Below, piece by piece: positions 29,345-39,017 of a stretch of DNA of 64,000 bases; the stretch's first letter is position 1, and each line of letters opens with the position of its first letter. Origin of the DNA: Nocardioides baekrokdamisoli. GTDB taxonomy: Bacteria; Actinomycetota; Actinomycetes; Propionibacteriales; Nocardioidaceae. The notes beneath the pieces were generated by a model. That model worked only from the letters and a program-made list of their open reading frames with translations. It did not search any database and had not been told where the DNA came from. Position numbers and translations under genes: made by a program. Location of the stretch: contig NZ_AP019307.1 in the NCBI RefSeq assembly GCF_003945325.1, forward strand, positions 868,001-932,000, read 5' to 3'.

Positions 29345-29998
29345 TCATGGGTGAGCCGTACGACGTTGTACGAGCGCGAACAGGCCGTCCAGCACGAGCG
29401 CGAGGACGACGATGACGATGGATCCGGACAACATCTGGGCATAGTCGCGCACAGCGATGCCGTCAATCAGGTACCGCCCGAGCCCGCCGAGTCCGATGTA
29501 GGCCGCGATGGTGGCCGTGGCCACGACCTGCAGGACCGCAGAGCGTACGCCGCCGAGGATGAGGTCCAGCGCCAGCGGGATCTCCACCTTGATCAGGATC
29601 TGCCACTCGGTCATGCCGATGGCCCGGGCGGCGTCGATGGTCGCACGGTCGACGGATTCCAGGCCCGAGTACGCACCCGCCAGGAGCGGTGGGACCGCGA
29701 GCACCACCAGGGCAACGGTGGCCGGGGTCAACCCGACCCCCTGCCACAGCACCATCCAGGTCAACACACCGAGCGTCGGCAGCGCGCGCAGCGCGCCGGT
29801 CAGCGCCACGGCGAGTCCGCGAAAACGCCCCGTGTGTCCGATCCAGAGCCCCAGCGGAAGCGCAATGGCCGCCGCGATGCCCACGGTGAGCGCGGTGTAC
29901 GCGACGTGCTCGACCAGTCGGTGTGGCACCCCGTCGACCCCACTCCAGTGCGATCCGTCGCTGAGCCAGGAGGCGGCCTCGCTGAAGACGTCGCTCAT
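29345..29998 (-). CDS. ABC permease, quaternary-amine type (second)
   Basis: Inner-membrane permease of 217 residues from ATG 29998, which overlaps the preceding permease stop by 4 bp. About six helices are visible and the coupling EAA loop is IDAARAIGMTEWQILIKVEIPLALDLILGG, with IGLGGLGRYLIDG after it. It should pair with the permease upstream to form the channel served by the ATPase and binding protein of the same operon. Confidence 0.92.
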   Translation of the reverse strand: MSDVFSEAASWLSDGSHWSGVDGVPHRLVEHVAYTALTVGIAAAIALPLGLWIGHTGRFRGLAVALTGALRALPTLGVLTWMVLWQGVGLTPATVALVVLAVPPLLAGAYSGLESVDRATIDAARAIGMTEWQILIKVEIPLALDLILGGVRSAVLQVVATATIAAYIGLGGLGRYLIDGIAVRDYAQMLSGSIVIVVLALVLDGLFALVQRRTAHP

Positions 29999-30636
29999 GC
30001 GGCACCCCGTACACGCCAAGGCATCGCCAGTCGTGCCAGCCCGAGCCAGAGGAGGTCGAGGGCCAGCGCGAGCCCGACGACCCCGACGACTCCGATCACG
30101 ATCTCGGTGTTGAAGCCGCGTTGGAATCCGTCGGTGAACAGCGCTCCGAGATTGCTGACACCGATGAGCGCGCCGACCGTGACCAGGCTGACGGTGGACA
30201 CGCTGGCCACCCGCAGGCCCGCGAGCAGGACGGGACCGGCCAGGGGTAGTTCGACACCGACGACCTGTTGCCACCGGGAGTACCCCGCTGCCCGCGCCGA
30301 CTCGATGACGACCTCGGGCACGCTGCTGAACGCATCCGTCGCCGTGCGTACGAGCAGCGCCGCTGCGTACGCCGACAGCACGACCACGACGTTGATCGGG
30401 TCAAGGAAGCTTGTCCCCAGCAGACCCGGAAGCACGATCAGCAACGGCAACGACGGCAGCGTGTACACCAGACCGCCGAACCCGAGGATCAGCCCGCGCC
30501 AGCGACGGTGCCGACTGGCCCACCAGCCGACAGGGACAGCGACGGCCAGCCCGATGACGATCGGCAGGATGCTCAACCAGGCGTGCTGCCACAGCAGCCC
30601 GCGGACGTACGGGAAGTTCTCACTGAGCCATCTCAC
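29995..30636 (-). CDS. ABC permease, quaternary-amine type (first)
   Basis: Permease of 213 residues starting GTG at 30636, overlapping the ATPase stop (GTGA). Six helices are predicted; the EAA loop is VIESARAAGYSRWQQVVGVELPLAGPV, followed by LIGVSNLGALFTDGF. Two separate permease genes plus a free binding protein match the OpuCB/OpuCD arrangement. Confidence 0.92.
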   Translation of the reverse strand: MRWLSENFPYVRGLLWQHAWLSILPIVIGLAVAVPVGWWASRHRRWRGLILGFGGLVYTLPSLPLLIVLPGLLGTSFLDPINVVVVLSAYAAALLVRTATDAFSSVPEVVIESARAAGYSRWQQVVGVELPLAGPVLLAGLRVASVSTVSLVTVGALIGVSNLGALFTDGFQRGFNTEIVIGVVGVVGLALALDLLWLGLARLAMPWRVRGAA

Positions 30637-31445
30637 GCGAGCACCCCGGCAGGACGACCGTGGGCGTCGACCACCACCTGGCGCCCACCCACCGTGCGCA
30701 CGCTCAACGTCCGCTTCGCCGTATCGGCGCCGACGAACCTGGCCACGAAGTCGTTGGCCGGGGCGGCGAGGATCTCCTCCGGAGTTCCGACCTGGGCGAT
30801 CCTGCCGCCGCGTTCGAGGATGACGACCTGGTCACCGAGCAGGAATGCCTCATCGATGTCGTGGGTGACGAAGACGATCGTCTTGCCCAGATCCTGTTGG
30901 AGACGGAGCAGTTCCGTCTGCAACTCCGAGCGCACGATCGGATCCACCGCGCCGAAGGGCTCATCCATCAGCAGCACGTTCGGGTTGGCGACCAGGCCAC
31001 GGGCAACCCCGACCCGCTGCTGCTGTCCGCCGGAGAGTTGTCGCGGGTAGCGCTTGGCCAGTGCCGGATCGAGACCGACCTGTTCGATCGCCTCCAACGC
31101 GCGACGGCGCGCCTCGACACGGTCGACTCCACCCAGACGCAGCGGAGTGGCCACGTTGTCGATCACTGTGCGGTGTGGGAGCAGACCGGCATGTTGCATC
31201 ACATAGCCGATGCTGCGGCGCAACTCGACCGGCTTGCGCCGCGCGACATCGACGTCGTCGATCAGGACGGAGCCCGAGGTCGGCTCGACCATCCGATTGA
31301 CCATGCGCAGCAACGTGGTCTTGCCACAGCCGGACGAGCCCACCAGCACCGTCGTCGAATGCGACGGCAGGGTCAGGGAGAAGTCATCGACGGCTGTCGT
31401 GCCGTCCGGAAACGTCTTCCGGACGGCTCTGTACTCAATGCCCAC
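30633..31445 (-). CDS. ABC transporter ATPase, OpuCA/ProV-like
   Basis: ATP-hydrolysing subunit of the importer, 270 residues. Walker A is GSSGCGKTT, the Q loop YVMQHAGLLPHRTV, signature LSGGQQQRVGVARGL, Walker B VLLMDEPFGAVD and the switch His in VFVTHDIDEA. The C-terminal extension is short and ends PAGVLA, without the paired CBS domains that sense ionic strength in OpuA/OpuCA, so osmotic gating is not expected. GTG start at 31445 lies 3 bp after the upstream stop. Confidence 0.93.
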   Translation of the reverse strand: MGIEYRAVRKTFPDGTTAVDDFSLTLPSHSTTVLVGSSGCGKTTLLRMVNRMVEPTSGSVLIDDVDVARRKPVELRRSIGYVMQHAGLLPHRTVIDNVATPLRLGGVDRVEARRRALEAIEQVGLDPALAKRYPRQLSGGQQQRVGVARGLVANPNVLLMDEPFGAVDPIVRSELQTELLRLQQDLGKTIVFVTHDIDEAFLLGDQVVILERGGRIAQVGTPEEILAAPANDFVARFVGADTAKRTLSVRTVGGRQVVVDAHGRPAGVLA

Positions 31446-31448
31446 TGG

Positions 31449-32342
31449 TCATGCACTCCTGACGACCTGTTCGACGGGCGTGGGGCCCGCCACCACAGGC
31501 AAGCCTGCAGCAGCCCAGCCTCGGATGCCACCCTCGACATCCGCAGCCTGCAGACCCAGCGACACCAACGAGGCGGCCGCCAACGACGAGGTGTAGCCCT
31601 CAGTGCAGAAGATGATCCACTTCTGGCCGGGGCGTGCGATCGGCAGCCGGGCGTCCGACTTCGGATGCACGCGCCATTCCAGGTGGTTCCGCTCAATGAC
31701 GACCGCGCCGGGCACCTCGCCATCGACCTCGCGCTGCCAGGCCGGCCGGATGTCGACCAGCTGCGCCCCCGCAGCCACCGCAGCGGCGGCCTCCAGTGGC
31801 GTGTACCGGGTGATGGTCGAGCGCGCAGCCTCGAGCAAATCGTCCACGGACGCGTACGCCGGGGCCGGGGCTTCGGGGTCGTCGGTCCAACTCGTTGCCA
31901 GCCGGCGCAGTTCGCCGTCCTCGACGTCGTAGTAGTTCATCTGGCTCAGCGGCGGAGAGTAGACGTGCACACTCACGGCTTGCTGCGGGCGGTCGTTGCG
32001 CACGTCATGCACGTACGCGGGCCCGAACCGTGACGTCTCGCCGGCCCGCAGCGTGCGCGACTCGAGCCGGTCGCCGTTCCACACATCCTCGGTGAGGGTG
32101 CCCTCCACTACCGTGAAGACTCCGGCCGAACCGCCGTGGTCGTGCAGCTCGGTGTTAAGGCTCGTCGGCCACGCGATCAGCCAGACATCGACCAGCTCAT
32201 CGCGGTGCAGGCGTACGTGCCAACGCTCGCCGTCGCTGTGCCCGACCTCGAAGCACCCCTGACGAACCTCGTCCGCATAGCGCTCAGCGAGCGCAGCCAA
32301 CTCGGTGCGTGAGAGTGCCCTGATCGGGACAGCGGTGATCAT
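31449..32342 (-). CDS. cysteine dioxygenase-rhodanese fusion
   Basis: A two-domain enzyme of 297 residues. Residues 1-165 form a cysteine-dioxygenase-type cupin, with iron ligands His-Asp-His in LNTELHDHGGSAGVFTVVEG and His in FGPAYVHDVRND. Residues 180-290 form a rhodanese domain with the active Cys in IIFCTEGYTSSLAA. CDO oxidises a thiol to the sulfinate; rhodanese moves sulfane sulfur, so the fusion probably processes a thiol or persulfide. It is first in the operon with the ABC importer, whose ATPase gene begins 3 bp past its stop. TATATT 7 nt before the ATG suggests leaderless transcription. The real thiol substrate is unknown. Confidence 0.85.
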   Translation of the reverse strand: MITAVPIRALSRTELAALAERYADEVRQGCFEVGHSDGERWHVRLHRDELVDVWLIAWPTSLNTELHDHGGSAGVFTVVEGTLTEDVWNGDRLESRTLRAGETSRFGPAYVHDVRNDRPQQAVSVHVYSPPLSQMNYYDVEDGELRRLATSWTDDPEAPAPAYASVDDLLEAARSTITRYTPLEAAAAVAAGAQLVDIRPAWQREVDGEVPGAVVIERNHLEWRVHPKSDARLPIARPGQKWIIFCTEGYTSSLAAASLVSLGLQAADVEGGIRGWAAAGLPVVAGPTPVEQVVRSA

Positions 32343-32366
32343 GAATCACAATATATCAGTAATTCA
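32342..32366. promoter_or_regulatory. AT-rich dyad and -10 of the CDO-rhodanese operon
   Basis: TATATT (minus strand, 32350-32355) ends 7 nt before the start codon. It lies in the centre of an inverted repeat, TGAATCAC (32342-32349) and GTAATTCA (32359-32366), one mismatch in 8 bp. The region is conspicuously AT-rich for this genome. A repressor bound here would block the promoter. Confidence 0.5.
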
Positions 32367-32372
32367 CTAGAC

Positions 32373-33155
32373 TTAATTACCATCTATCCACCACGGCGTG
32401 ATGGGTGTGTCATCGCCGTCGTCCTCCTCGCGATCATGACGGCTCTCGTTGACCGCCCAGCGGAAGAAGATGATGAAGAAGATCGGCAGCGCTACCACCT
32501 CGGCCAGCGCCAGCATCGCCTGACCGGCGACCCGTCCACTGCCCGCCGCGTAGTGCCCGGCACCGAAGGCGCCCGGTGCGCTCATCACGGCGATCCCGGG
32601 GATCGCGTCGATCAGGCCGTCGACGAACGCGAGCAGCAGCCGGATCGGGTCCGTGCACCAGTCCGGCACCATGTCGACGCCCAGCATCGGGAGCGCCACG
32701 AGCAGCCCGACCAGCAACGTCGCCAGTTCGACCACCGACATCGTGAACGCACTCCGCGCGGCATGCCCCAGCACCGGGGTGAAGAACACGACGAACAGCC
32801 ACACATTGGCCAGGACGGCGGAGACCAGAGGGAAGGTCAGTACCCGGATCGGCGGGGTCCGCAGCACGCGGTCGATCCCCGCGAACCCTGCTGCCCGCAC
32901 CAGCCCGACCGGATCACCGAGCCCGTACGCCACCGGCACCAGCGCGATCAGGAGCGTGAGCCGCACCGCGACCGCCCAGAGATGCTCGGGCAGGTCCACC
33001 ATGGTCACGGCGACGGCGCCTCCGAGTGCGACCAGGAAGAAGGTCAGCCCGCGCCACACCGGCCATCCGCCGCGCAGCGCCGCGCGACGCCATCCGACTG
33101 CGTACGCACTGCCAAGGACGACCAGGACGGCCGCGACCAGGGGCGCGAAGGTCAC
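32373..33155 (-). CDS. CtaG-like multi-pass membrane protein
   Basis: A 260-residue membrane protein with about seven helices. Spacing and blocks such as IRVLTFPLVSAVLANVWLFVVFFTPVLGHAARS and LLVGLLVALPMLGVDMVPDW resemble the caa3-type CtaG family, which is linked to cytochrome c oxidase assembly. The His residues of the usual HxxxH pattern are replaced (VVELATLL), so copper-related function is doubtful. It ends in an acidic cytoplasmic tail, DREEDDGDDTPITPWW. The GTG start overlaps the upstream GTPase stop (GTGA), so the three genes 32373-36303 form one unit. Confidence 0.55.
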   Translation of the reverse strand: MTFAPLVAAVLVVLGSAYAVGWRRAALRGGWPVWRGLTFFLVALGGAVAVTMVDLPEHLWAVAVRLTLLIALVPVAYGLGDPVGLVRAAGFAGIDRVLRTPPIRVLTFPLVSAVLANVWLFVVFFTPVLGHAARSAFTMSVVELATLLVGLLVALPMLGVDMVPDWCTDPIRLLLAFVDGLIDAIPGIAVMSAPGAFGAGHYAAGSGRVAGQAMLALAEVVALPIFFIIFFRWAVNESRHDREEDDGDDTPITPWWIDGN

Positions 33156-34687
33156 TCGCGAGTCCGGCGCAGAGCTGCGTGGAACGCCGTATGGGCAGCC
33201 ACCTCGCCCCGCACCGGCGCAACGACCTCAGTCTCGGCGACCTCAGCCACCGAAGCTCGTACGCCGGCTGCCAACTGCTCGGCAGCATTCGCACCGGCTC
33301 GACGGGTCGGCATCAGCGACATCAGGGCGAGCAGCACACCACCGACCAACCCGCCGACAGCGGCGATGAGCGGGACGACGACCGACATCGACTGACCCTT
33401 CGGCCCCCAGTGGAGATACGCGGCCCATCCGAGCCCACCGAACAGCGCCAGGACCAGCAGCCACTGCAGCAGTTGTACGCCGCGGGCCCAGCCCGGCACC
33501 TTGCCACGAGCAAGCCCGCGGGCACCGAGAGCAGAATCGATGGCGTCCCCGACGGCGTCCACCCGGTCGACCGAGACCCGGCGGATCGATTGACGCCACG
33601 GCTTGTCGAGATCATGGCCGACGCTGTCAGCAAAGCCGCGAAGTGCCAGGTCGACGGCACTGCGGTCGGCCGGCTGAAGTGCCGGCGAGTACGCCCTGCC
33701 AACGCGGCGCCAGGCCAGGAGAGGCCACGCCGTGGCGACGGCCGTACGTCGCGACACCGCGGCCGCGATCGACTCACTCAAACCTGCAGTACCGACGGCG
33801 GCCGTGAGCCCGTCCACGAGCGTCGCGACACTCTCGGAGGTCACCGCAGCAGAGGTGGCACCCTTGCCTGCCAGCTTCTGGGTGATCGCGCGCAGGTCGG
33901 CCTCTGATCGGGCCCCGGCGGCGGTCTTGCTGGCGACACGCCGGACGATCTCGGCGCGAAGCTCCGGGATGCCCCACCCGAGTCGAGCCGACACGGCGAA
34001 GATCGGGACATCGGCCAGTCCGTCGATGACGAGCAGCCGGTGCAGGTCGGCCACCATCGACTCGCGACGCTCCTCGGGAACCTCATCGATGTGATTGAGG
34101 ACCACGAGCATGGTCGCGGAGTGGGTCTGGAACGGCTCCAGGTAGCGATCGTGGATCGCTGCGTCGGCGTACTTCTGCGGGTCGACGACCCAGACGGTCA
34201 GATCGGCGTGACCGACGAGCCGGTCCACCTCGAGGTGGTGAGCCACCTCGGTCGAGTCGTGGTCGGGAAGGTCCAGCAGCACGACACCGTCGAGTTCGTT
34301 GGACTCCCGACGCGTGTCGAGCATCGAGTCGCGGGTCGTCTGGTGCCGGTCCGGGATCCCGAGGAAATTGAGGAGCTCGGAGGCACCCTCGGCACCCCAG
34401 ACGCACGCCGTCGCCCAGGAGGTCGTCGGCCGGCGGACTCCGACAGCCGACAACTCGAGCCCGGTGAGGGCGTTGAAGGTCGAGGACTTGCCCGAGCCCG
34501 TGGCACCGGCGATCGCAACGACCGTGTGTCCCGACGACAGTTTGCGACGAGCCAACGAGCGCTCGGTGAGCGCAGCTGCCTCGTCGATGAGGGCATCGGG
34601 TACGCGGCCCCGACCAGCATCGGTCGCAGCGGACAGCGCTTCCAGCCGATCGACCAGGCTGTCGCGGAGCGGAGTCTCGAATGTCAC
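33152..34687 (-). CDS. dynamin-like membrane GTPase (second of pair)
   Basis: A 511-residue GTPase with G1 GATGSGKSS, G3 DLPDHDST and G4 NHID. The middle is helical, and two membrane segments sit at about residues 400-450 (LLQWLLVLALFGGLGWAAYL and VVVPLIAAVGGLVGGVLLAL). The layout matches the bacterial dynamin-like/IniA-type family, which remodels or protects membrane; paired DynA/DynB proteins act at division septa in Streptomyces. It lies 11 bp behind the next GTPase, and its stop is coupled to the CtaG-like gene. Confidence 0.8.
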   Translation of the reverse strand: MTFETPLRDSLVDRLEALSAATDAGRGRVPDALIDEAAALTERSLARRKLSSGHTVVAIAGATGSGKSSTFNALTGLELSAVGVRRPTTSWATACVWGAEGASELLNFLGIPDRHQTTRDSMLDTRRESNELDGVVLLDLPDHDSTEVAHHLEVDRLVGHADLTVWVVDPQKYADAAIHDRYLEPFQTHSATMLVVLNHIDEVPEERRESMVADLHRLLVIDGLADVPIFAVSARLGWGIPELRAEIVRRVASKTAAGARSEADLRAITQKLAGKGATSAAVTSESVATLVDGLTAAVGTAGLSESIAAAVSRRTAVATAWPLLAWRRVGRAYSPALQPADRSAVDLALRGFADSVGHDLDKPWRQSIRRVSVDRVDAVGDAIDSALGARGLARGKVPGWARGVQLLQWLLVLALFGGLGWAAYLHWGPKGQSMSVVVPLIAAVGGLVGGVLLALMSLMPTRRAGANAAEQLAAGVRASVAEVAETEVVAPVRGEVAAHTAFHAALRRTRE

Positions 34688-34698
34688 GTCGTGTCCGC

Positions 34699-36303
34699 CT
34701 AGTTCGTCTCGTTCTTGGTGGCCCAGCGCACGTCATCGACGCGGCGCGCGGCGGCACGAACCGCCGCAGGTGCCTCAGGGTCCAGTCCGAGCCCACCCAG
34801 CACGGTCGCATACCGACGATGCTCGCTCTCGAGCAGGCCGTGTACGCCCTGCCGCAGCCGCTGGCCGGCACCCTCGATCAACGACGCCGCAGCCGTTGGT
34901 CCGACCGCGTCTCCCAGCACATCCGTCGAGTCCTGATCCGCACCGCCGAGAGCGCCGACCATCGCCGCCACAGCGGCGGCATCGGATCCGCCTTCGGCGC
35001 GTACGTCTGCCTCGACCGCCGCCTGCCACGCTGCCACGGCCTGGGAGGTCGCGGCTCGCAGGCCGCGGGAGGCACGGGACAGGGATTCCGCGCCCGGGAG
35101 CGCCAGCAGATCGGCGCCCTCGGGGATGCCGTTCCACCCGGTCGACGTCGCCTCAGCGGCGGCCTCCGCGTGCCGTACGAGCAGCAACTCCAGCGTCAGA
35201 CCCAGACCCGTCCGGATCTGACCTGCCCGGAGCGCACCGTCCGTGGACGTCAGCGACTCGGTGAAGTTCCCGGAGGTCACGAAGTCGTGCCAGCGAGCAC
35301 CGGCGTCGCCACGAGCGAGGACACCGGCGTCCAGAGCGGCTTCGACGGAGTTCTCACCCTGGGCGTACGCATCGGCGGCCGCTTGGGCGAGCCGCTCGGC
35401 AACAGCGGCCTGGACGGCAGCTGCATCCGCGACCTTGTGCGCGGTGAAACTGATGGCGCGGACCGCGCCGTCGACCGTCTGGGACACGACGAGGTTGCGG
35501 GTGATCGCGTCGTCGGCGAGTGCTGCGAGCCAGGTGGCGATCTCAGACACGTGGCCCTTCGGCAGCAATCCCTCGTCCGAAACCTTGCCGTTGCGCACGA
35601 TGAAGAGCGGTGAGTCCTTGAGACCGCGCGCGGCAAGCATGCGAGCCAGGTGGGTCGAGACGGTCTGGATCGCATCCTCGGGCGTGCGGTCGAGCACGAC
35701 CGCCACCGCCGCTGACCGCTCGGCCGCCGACTTCAACGAATCCCAGGGAACCTGGTCGGCGTAGCGAGCCGACGACGTCACGAACAACCACAGATCGGCA
35801 CAGTTGAGCAGCTCCGCGGCGAGCTCACGGTTGCGCTCATCGACGGAGTCGACGTCAGGCGCGTCCAGGACAGCGAGGCCACGCTTCATCTTCTTCGTGG
35901 CGACGAGCTGGATGGAGTACTGGTCGTTCGAAGCCTCGGTGGTTCGCCTGAGACCCGGCAGGAGCCGGTCCTGTCCGAACCACTTGGCATCGTCCGGATG
36001 GTGCACCAGCACCGGGCAGCGGGTGGTGGGGCGCAACAGGCCGGGAGCCGTCACGCGCTCCCCCACCAAGGAGTTCACCAACGTCGACTTGCCCGCGCCC
36101 GTCGAGCCACCCACCACGGTCAGCAGTGGTGCGTCCATCGTCATCACCCGCGGGATGACGTAGTCCTGGAGTTGGTCGATCATGCTGACGCGAGACGCAC
36201 GAAGCGCCTCGACACCCTCGCTCGCCAGCGGGAGCGAGGTCGCTCGCAGCGCTTGATGCAGGCGCACCAGTTCGGTGACCATTCGCACGTTGTCGCTGCT
36301 CAT
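34699..36303 (-). CDS. dynamin-like GTPase (first of pair)
   Basis: A 534-residue GTPase from ATG 36303 (MSSDNVRMVTEL). G1 is GGSTGAGKST, G3 DAPDVDSV and the G4 position reads LDRT rather than NKxD, which is also loose in the family. Unlike its partner it shows no membrane helix; the C-terminal half is helical and Ala-rich. Pairing of one membrane-bound and one soluble dynamin is seen in DynA/DynB-type systems. A longer frame upstream is discarded because it spans the promoter (TAGCAT 8 nt before the ATG). Confidence 0.78.
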   Translation of the reverse strand: MSSDNVRMVTELVRLHQALRATSLPLASEGVEALRASRVSMIDQLQDYVIPRVMTMDAPLLTVVGGSTGAGKSTLVNSLVGERVTAPGLLRPTTRCPVLVHHPDDAKWFGQDRLLPGLRRTTEASNDQYSIQLVATKKMKRGLAVLDAPDVDSVDERNRELAAELLNCADLWLFVTSSARYADQVPWDSLKSAAERSAAVAVVLDRTPEDAIQTVSTHLARMLAARGLKDSPLFIVRNGKVSDEGLLPKGHVSEIATWLAALADDAITRNLVVSQTVDGAVRAISFTAHKVADAAAVQAAVAERLAQAAADAYAQGENSVEAALDAGVLARGDAGARWHDFVTSGNFTESLTSTDGALRAGQIRTGLGLTLELLLVRHAEAAAEATSTGWNGIPEGADLLALPGAESLSRASRGLRAATSQAVAAWQAAVEADVRAEGGSDAAAVAAMVGALGGADQDSTDVLGDAVGPTAAASLIEGAGQRLRQGVHGLLESEHRRYATVLGGLGLDPEAPAAVRAAARRVDDVRWATKNETN

Positions 36304-36311
36304 GGCCGCTA

Positions 36312-36317
36312 ATGCTA
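36312..36317 (-). promoter_or_regulatory. -10 element of the dynamin operon, leaderless type
   Basis: TAGCAT on the minus strand with 8 nt before the ATG at 36303. The same hexamer appears on the opposite strand at 36359 for the divergent peptidase. Confidence 0.45.
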
Positions 36318-36358
36318 GTGGTCCGATGAGGTAATGCAGCCACTGCCACAGCCGTGCG

Positions 36359-36364
36359 TAGCAT
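36359..36364 (+). promoter_or_regulatory. -10 element of the peptidase gene, leaderless type
   Basis: TAGCAT with 6 nt before the ATG at 36371; no Shine-Dalgarno sequence is present. Confidence 0.5.
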
Positions 36365-36370
36365 GGCAAT

Positions 36371-37732
<1,362 letters not shown>

Positions 37733-37759
37733 CCCGCTCGATGGGATACTGCGTGACTG

Positions 37760-37832
37760 GCCCCCGTGGCGCAACGGATAGCGCAGCGGCCTTCTAATCC
37801 GCGGGTTGCAGGTTCGATTCCTGCCGGGGGCG
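37760..37832 (+). tRNA. tRNA-Arg (TCT)
   Basis: A 73-nt cloverleaf: acceptor GCCCCCG pairs with CGGGGGC, discriminator G, T arm with GGTTCGATTCC, anticodon loop CTTCTAA giving TCT. The base pair closing the anticodon loop (positions 31/39) is C-T, a mismatch. CCA is not encoded. Confidence 0.95.
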
Positions 37833-37892
37833 CCGACCTGGCGGTCGAGTTGTCACTCGATCTTCACCGGAAGAGGCCGATCGCACACCGGT

Positions 37893-37898
37893 TAGGGT
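37893..37898 (+). promoter_or_regulatory. -10 element of orn, leaderless type
   Basis: TAGGGT with 7 nt before the ATG at 37906; no Shine-Dalgarno sequence. Confidence 0.5.
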
Positions 37899-37905
37899 TC
37901 TGCCC

Positions 37906-38523
37906 ATGCCTGCCACCAAGGAACGCCTCGTCTGGATCGATTGCGAGATGACGGGTCTCTCCCTGACCAGCGATGCCCTGGTCGAGGTCGCCGCACTCGT
38001 CACCGACTTCGACCTCAACGTCCTCGGCGACGGAGTCGACATCCTGATCAAGCCGCCCGCCGAGGCGCTGGCACAGATGGACCCGTACGTCCTCGACATG
38101 CACACGAAGTCAGGCCTTCTCGACGTGCTCGACACAGGCGTGACCATCGAGGAGGCTCAGGCGCAGGTGATGGCGTACGTCGTTGAACACTGCGGCACCG
38201 ACTCCCGGCCGCCGCTCGCAGGGAACTCGGTCGGTACCGATCGCGGCTTCATCGCCCGCGACATGCAGGAACTCGACGCGTTCCTCCACTACCGGATCAT
38301 CGACGTCTCCTCCATCAAGGAATTGTCCCGCCGTTGGTTCCCCAGGGCGTACTACCAAGCGCCCGCGAAGGCCGGCAACCACCGCGCACTCGCCGACATC
38401 CGCGAGTCGATCGAGGAACTCCGCTACTACCGCGAGGCGGTGTTCGTGCCGAGCCCGGGCCCGGACACGGCGACCGCCCGCCAGATCGCGACCAAGCACC
38501 GCGGTTCGACAACGACTGCGTAG
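37906..38523 (+). CDS. orn: oligoribonuclease
   Basis: 3'-5' exoribonuclease that degrades short RNAs and pGpG, the product of cyclic-di-GMP breakdown. The 205 residues have the DEDDh catalytic set: Asp and Glu in LVWIDCEMTGLS, Asp in GTDRGFIARDM, and His/Asp in AGNHRALADIRESIEELRYY. The length is typical. It lies between tRNA-Arg and tRNA-His on the same strand. The window also encodes a GGDEF-EAL enzyme whose pGpG would be removed by this protein. Confidence 0.97.
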   Translation: MPATKERLVWIDCEMTGLSLTSDALVEVAALVTDFDLNVLGDGVDILIKPPAEALAQMDPYVLDMHTKSGLLDVLDTGVTIEEAQAQVMAYVVEHCGTDSRPPLAGNSVGTDRGFIARDMQELDAFLHYRIIDVSSIKELSRRWFPRAYYQAPAKAGNHRALADIRESIEELRYYREAVFVPSPGPDTATARQIATKHRGSTTTA

Positions 38524-38596
38524 CTCGACCGGTCCCGATTCGGCGGTCCAGAACGGTTACCTCTATGCTCCTTTCTCGGCTCGGCAACGGGTCATG

Positions 38597-38672
38597 GTGG
38601 GTGTAGCTCAGTTGGTAGAGCACTGGCTTGTGGTGCCGGTGGTCGCGGGTTCGAGTCCCGTCATCCACCCCA
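38597..38672 (+). tRNA. tRNA-His (GTG), CCA encoded
   Basis: Acceptor GTGGGTG pairs with CATCCAC, with the extra G-1 (38596) opposite discriminator C73, as expected for histidine. The anticodon loop TTGTGGT gives GTG. CCA is encoded at 38670-38672. Confidence 0.95.
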
Positions 38673-38750
38673 CATCACCAAGGTGACCGCCGATTTACAC
38701 CGGGCGAACACCTGTTGGTAATGTGATCAATCGGTCCGGCAACGGACCAT

Positions 38751-38823
<73 letters not shown>

Positions 38824-38828
38824 CGAAC

Positions 38829-38873
38829 GGCCTTCGGGACGGCGACAACAGTCGCTTCCCGGGGGCCTTTTTC
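38829..38873 (+). terminator. terminator after tRNA-Lys
   Basis: Arms with GGCC and CGGGA/TCCCG segments (38829-38839, 38857-38867) enclose a GC-rich loop, and a TTTTT run follows at 38868-38872. This is the most canonical T-tract terminator in the window. Confidence 0.75.
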
Positions 38874-39017
38874 GTGCCTTCGGACGTGCTCATGGGGCTT
38901 GGGACCCGTTGCACCCATTCCCTGATAAAGGATCTCAGGATTCGTGTAGGCTGCGCTCCCAGAGGGAGTCTCTGCGCGCGCTTGTTGCGTGCACCGTAAA
39001 TAGTGAGGAAATAAGCC

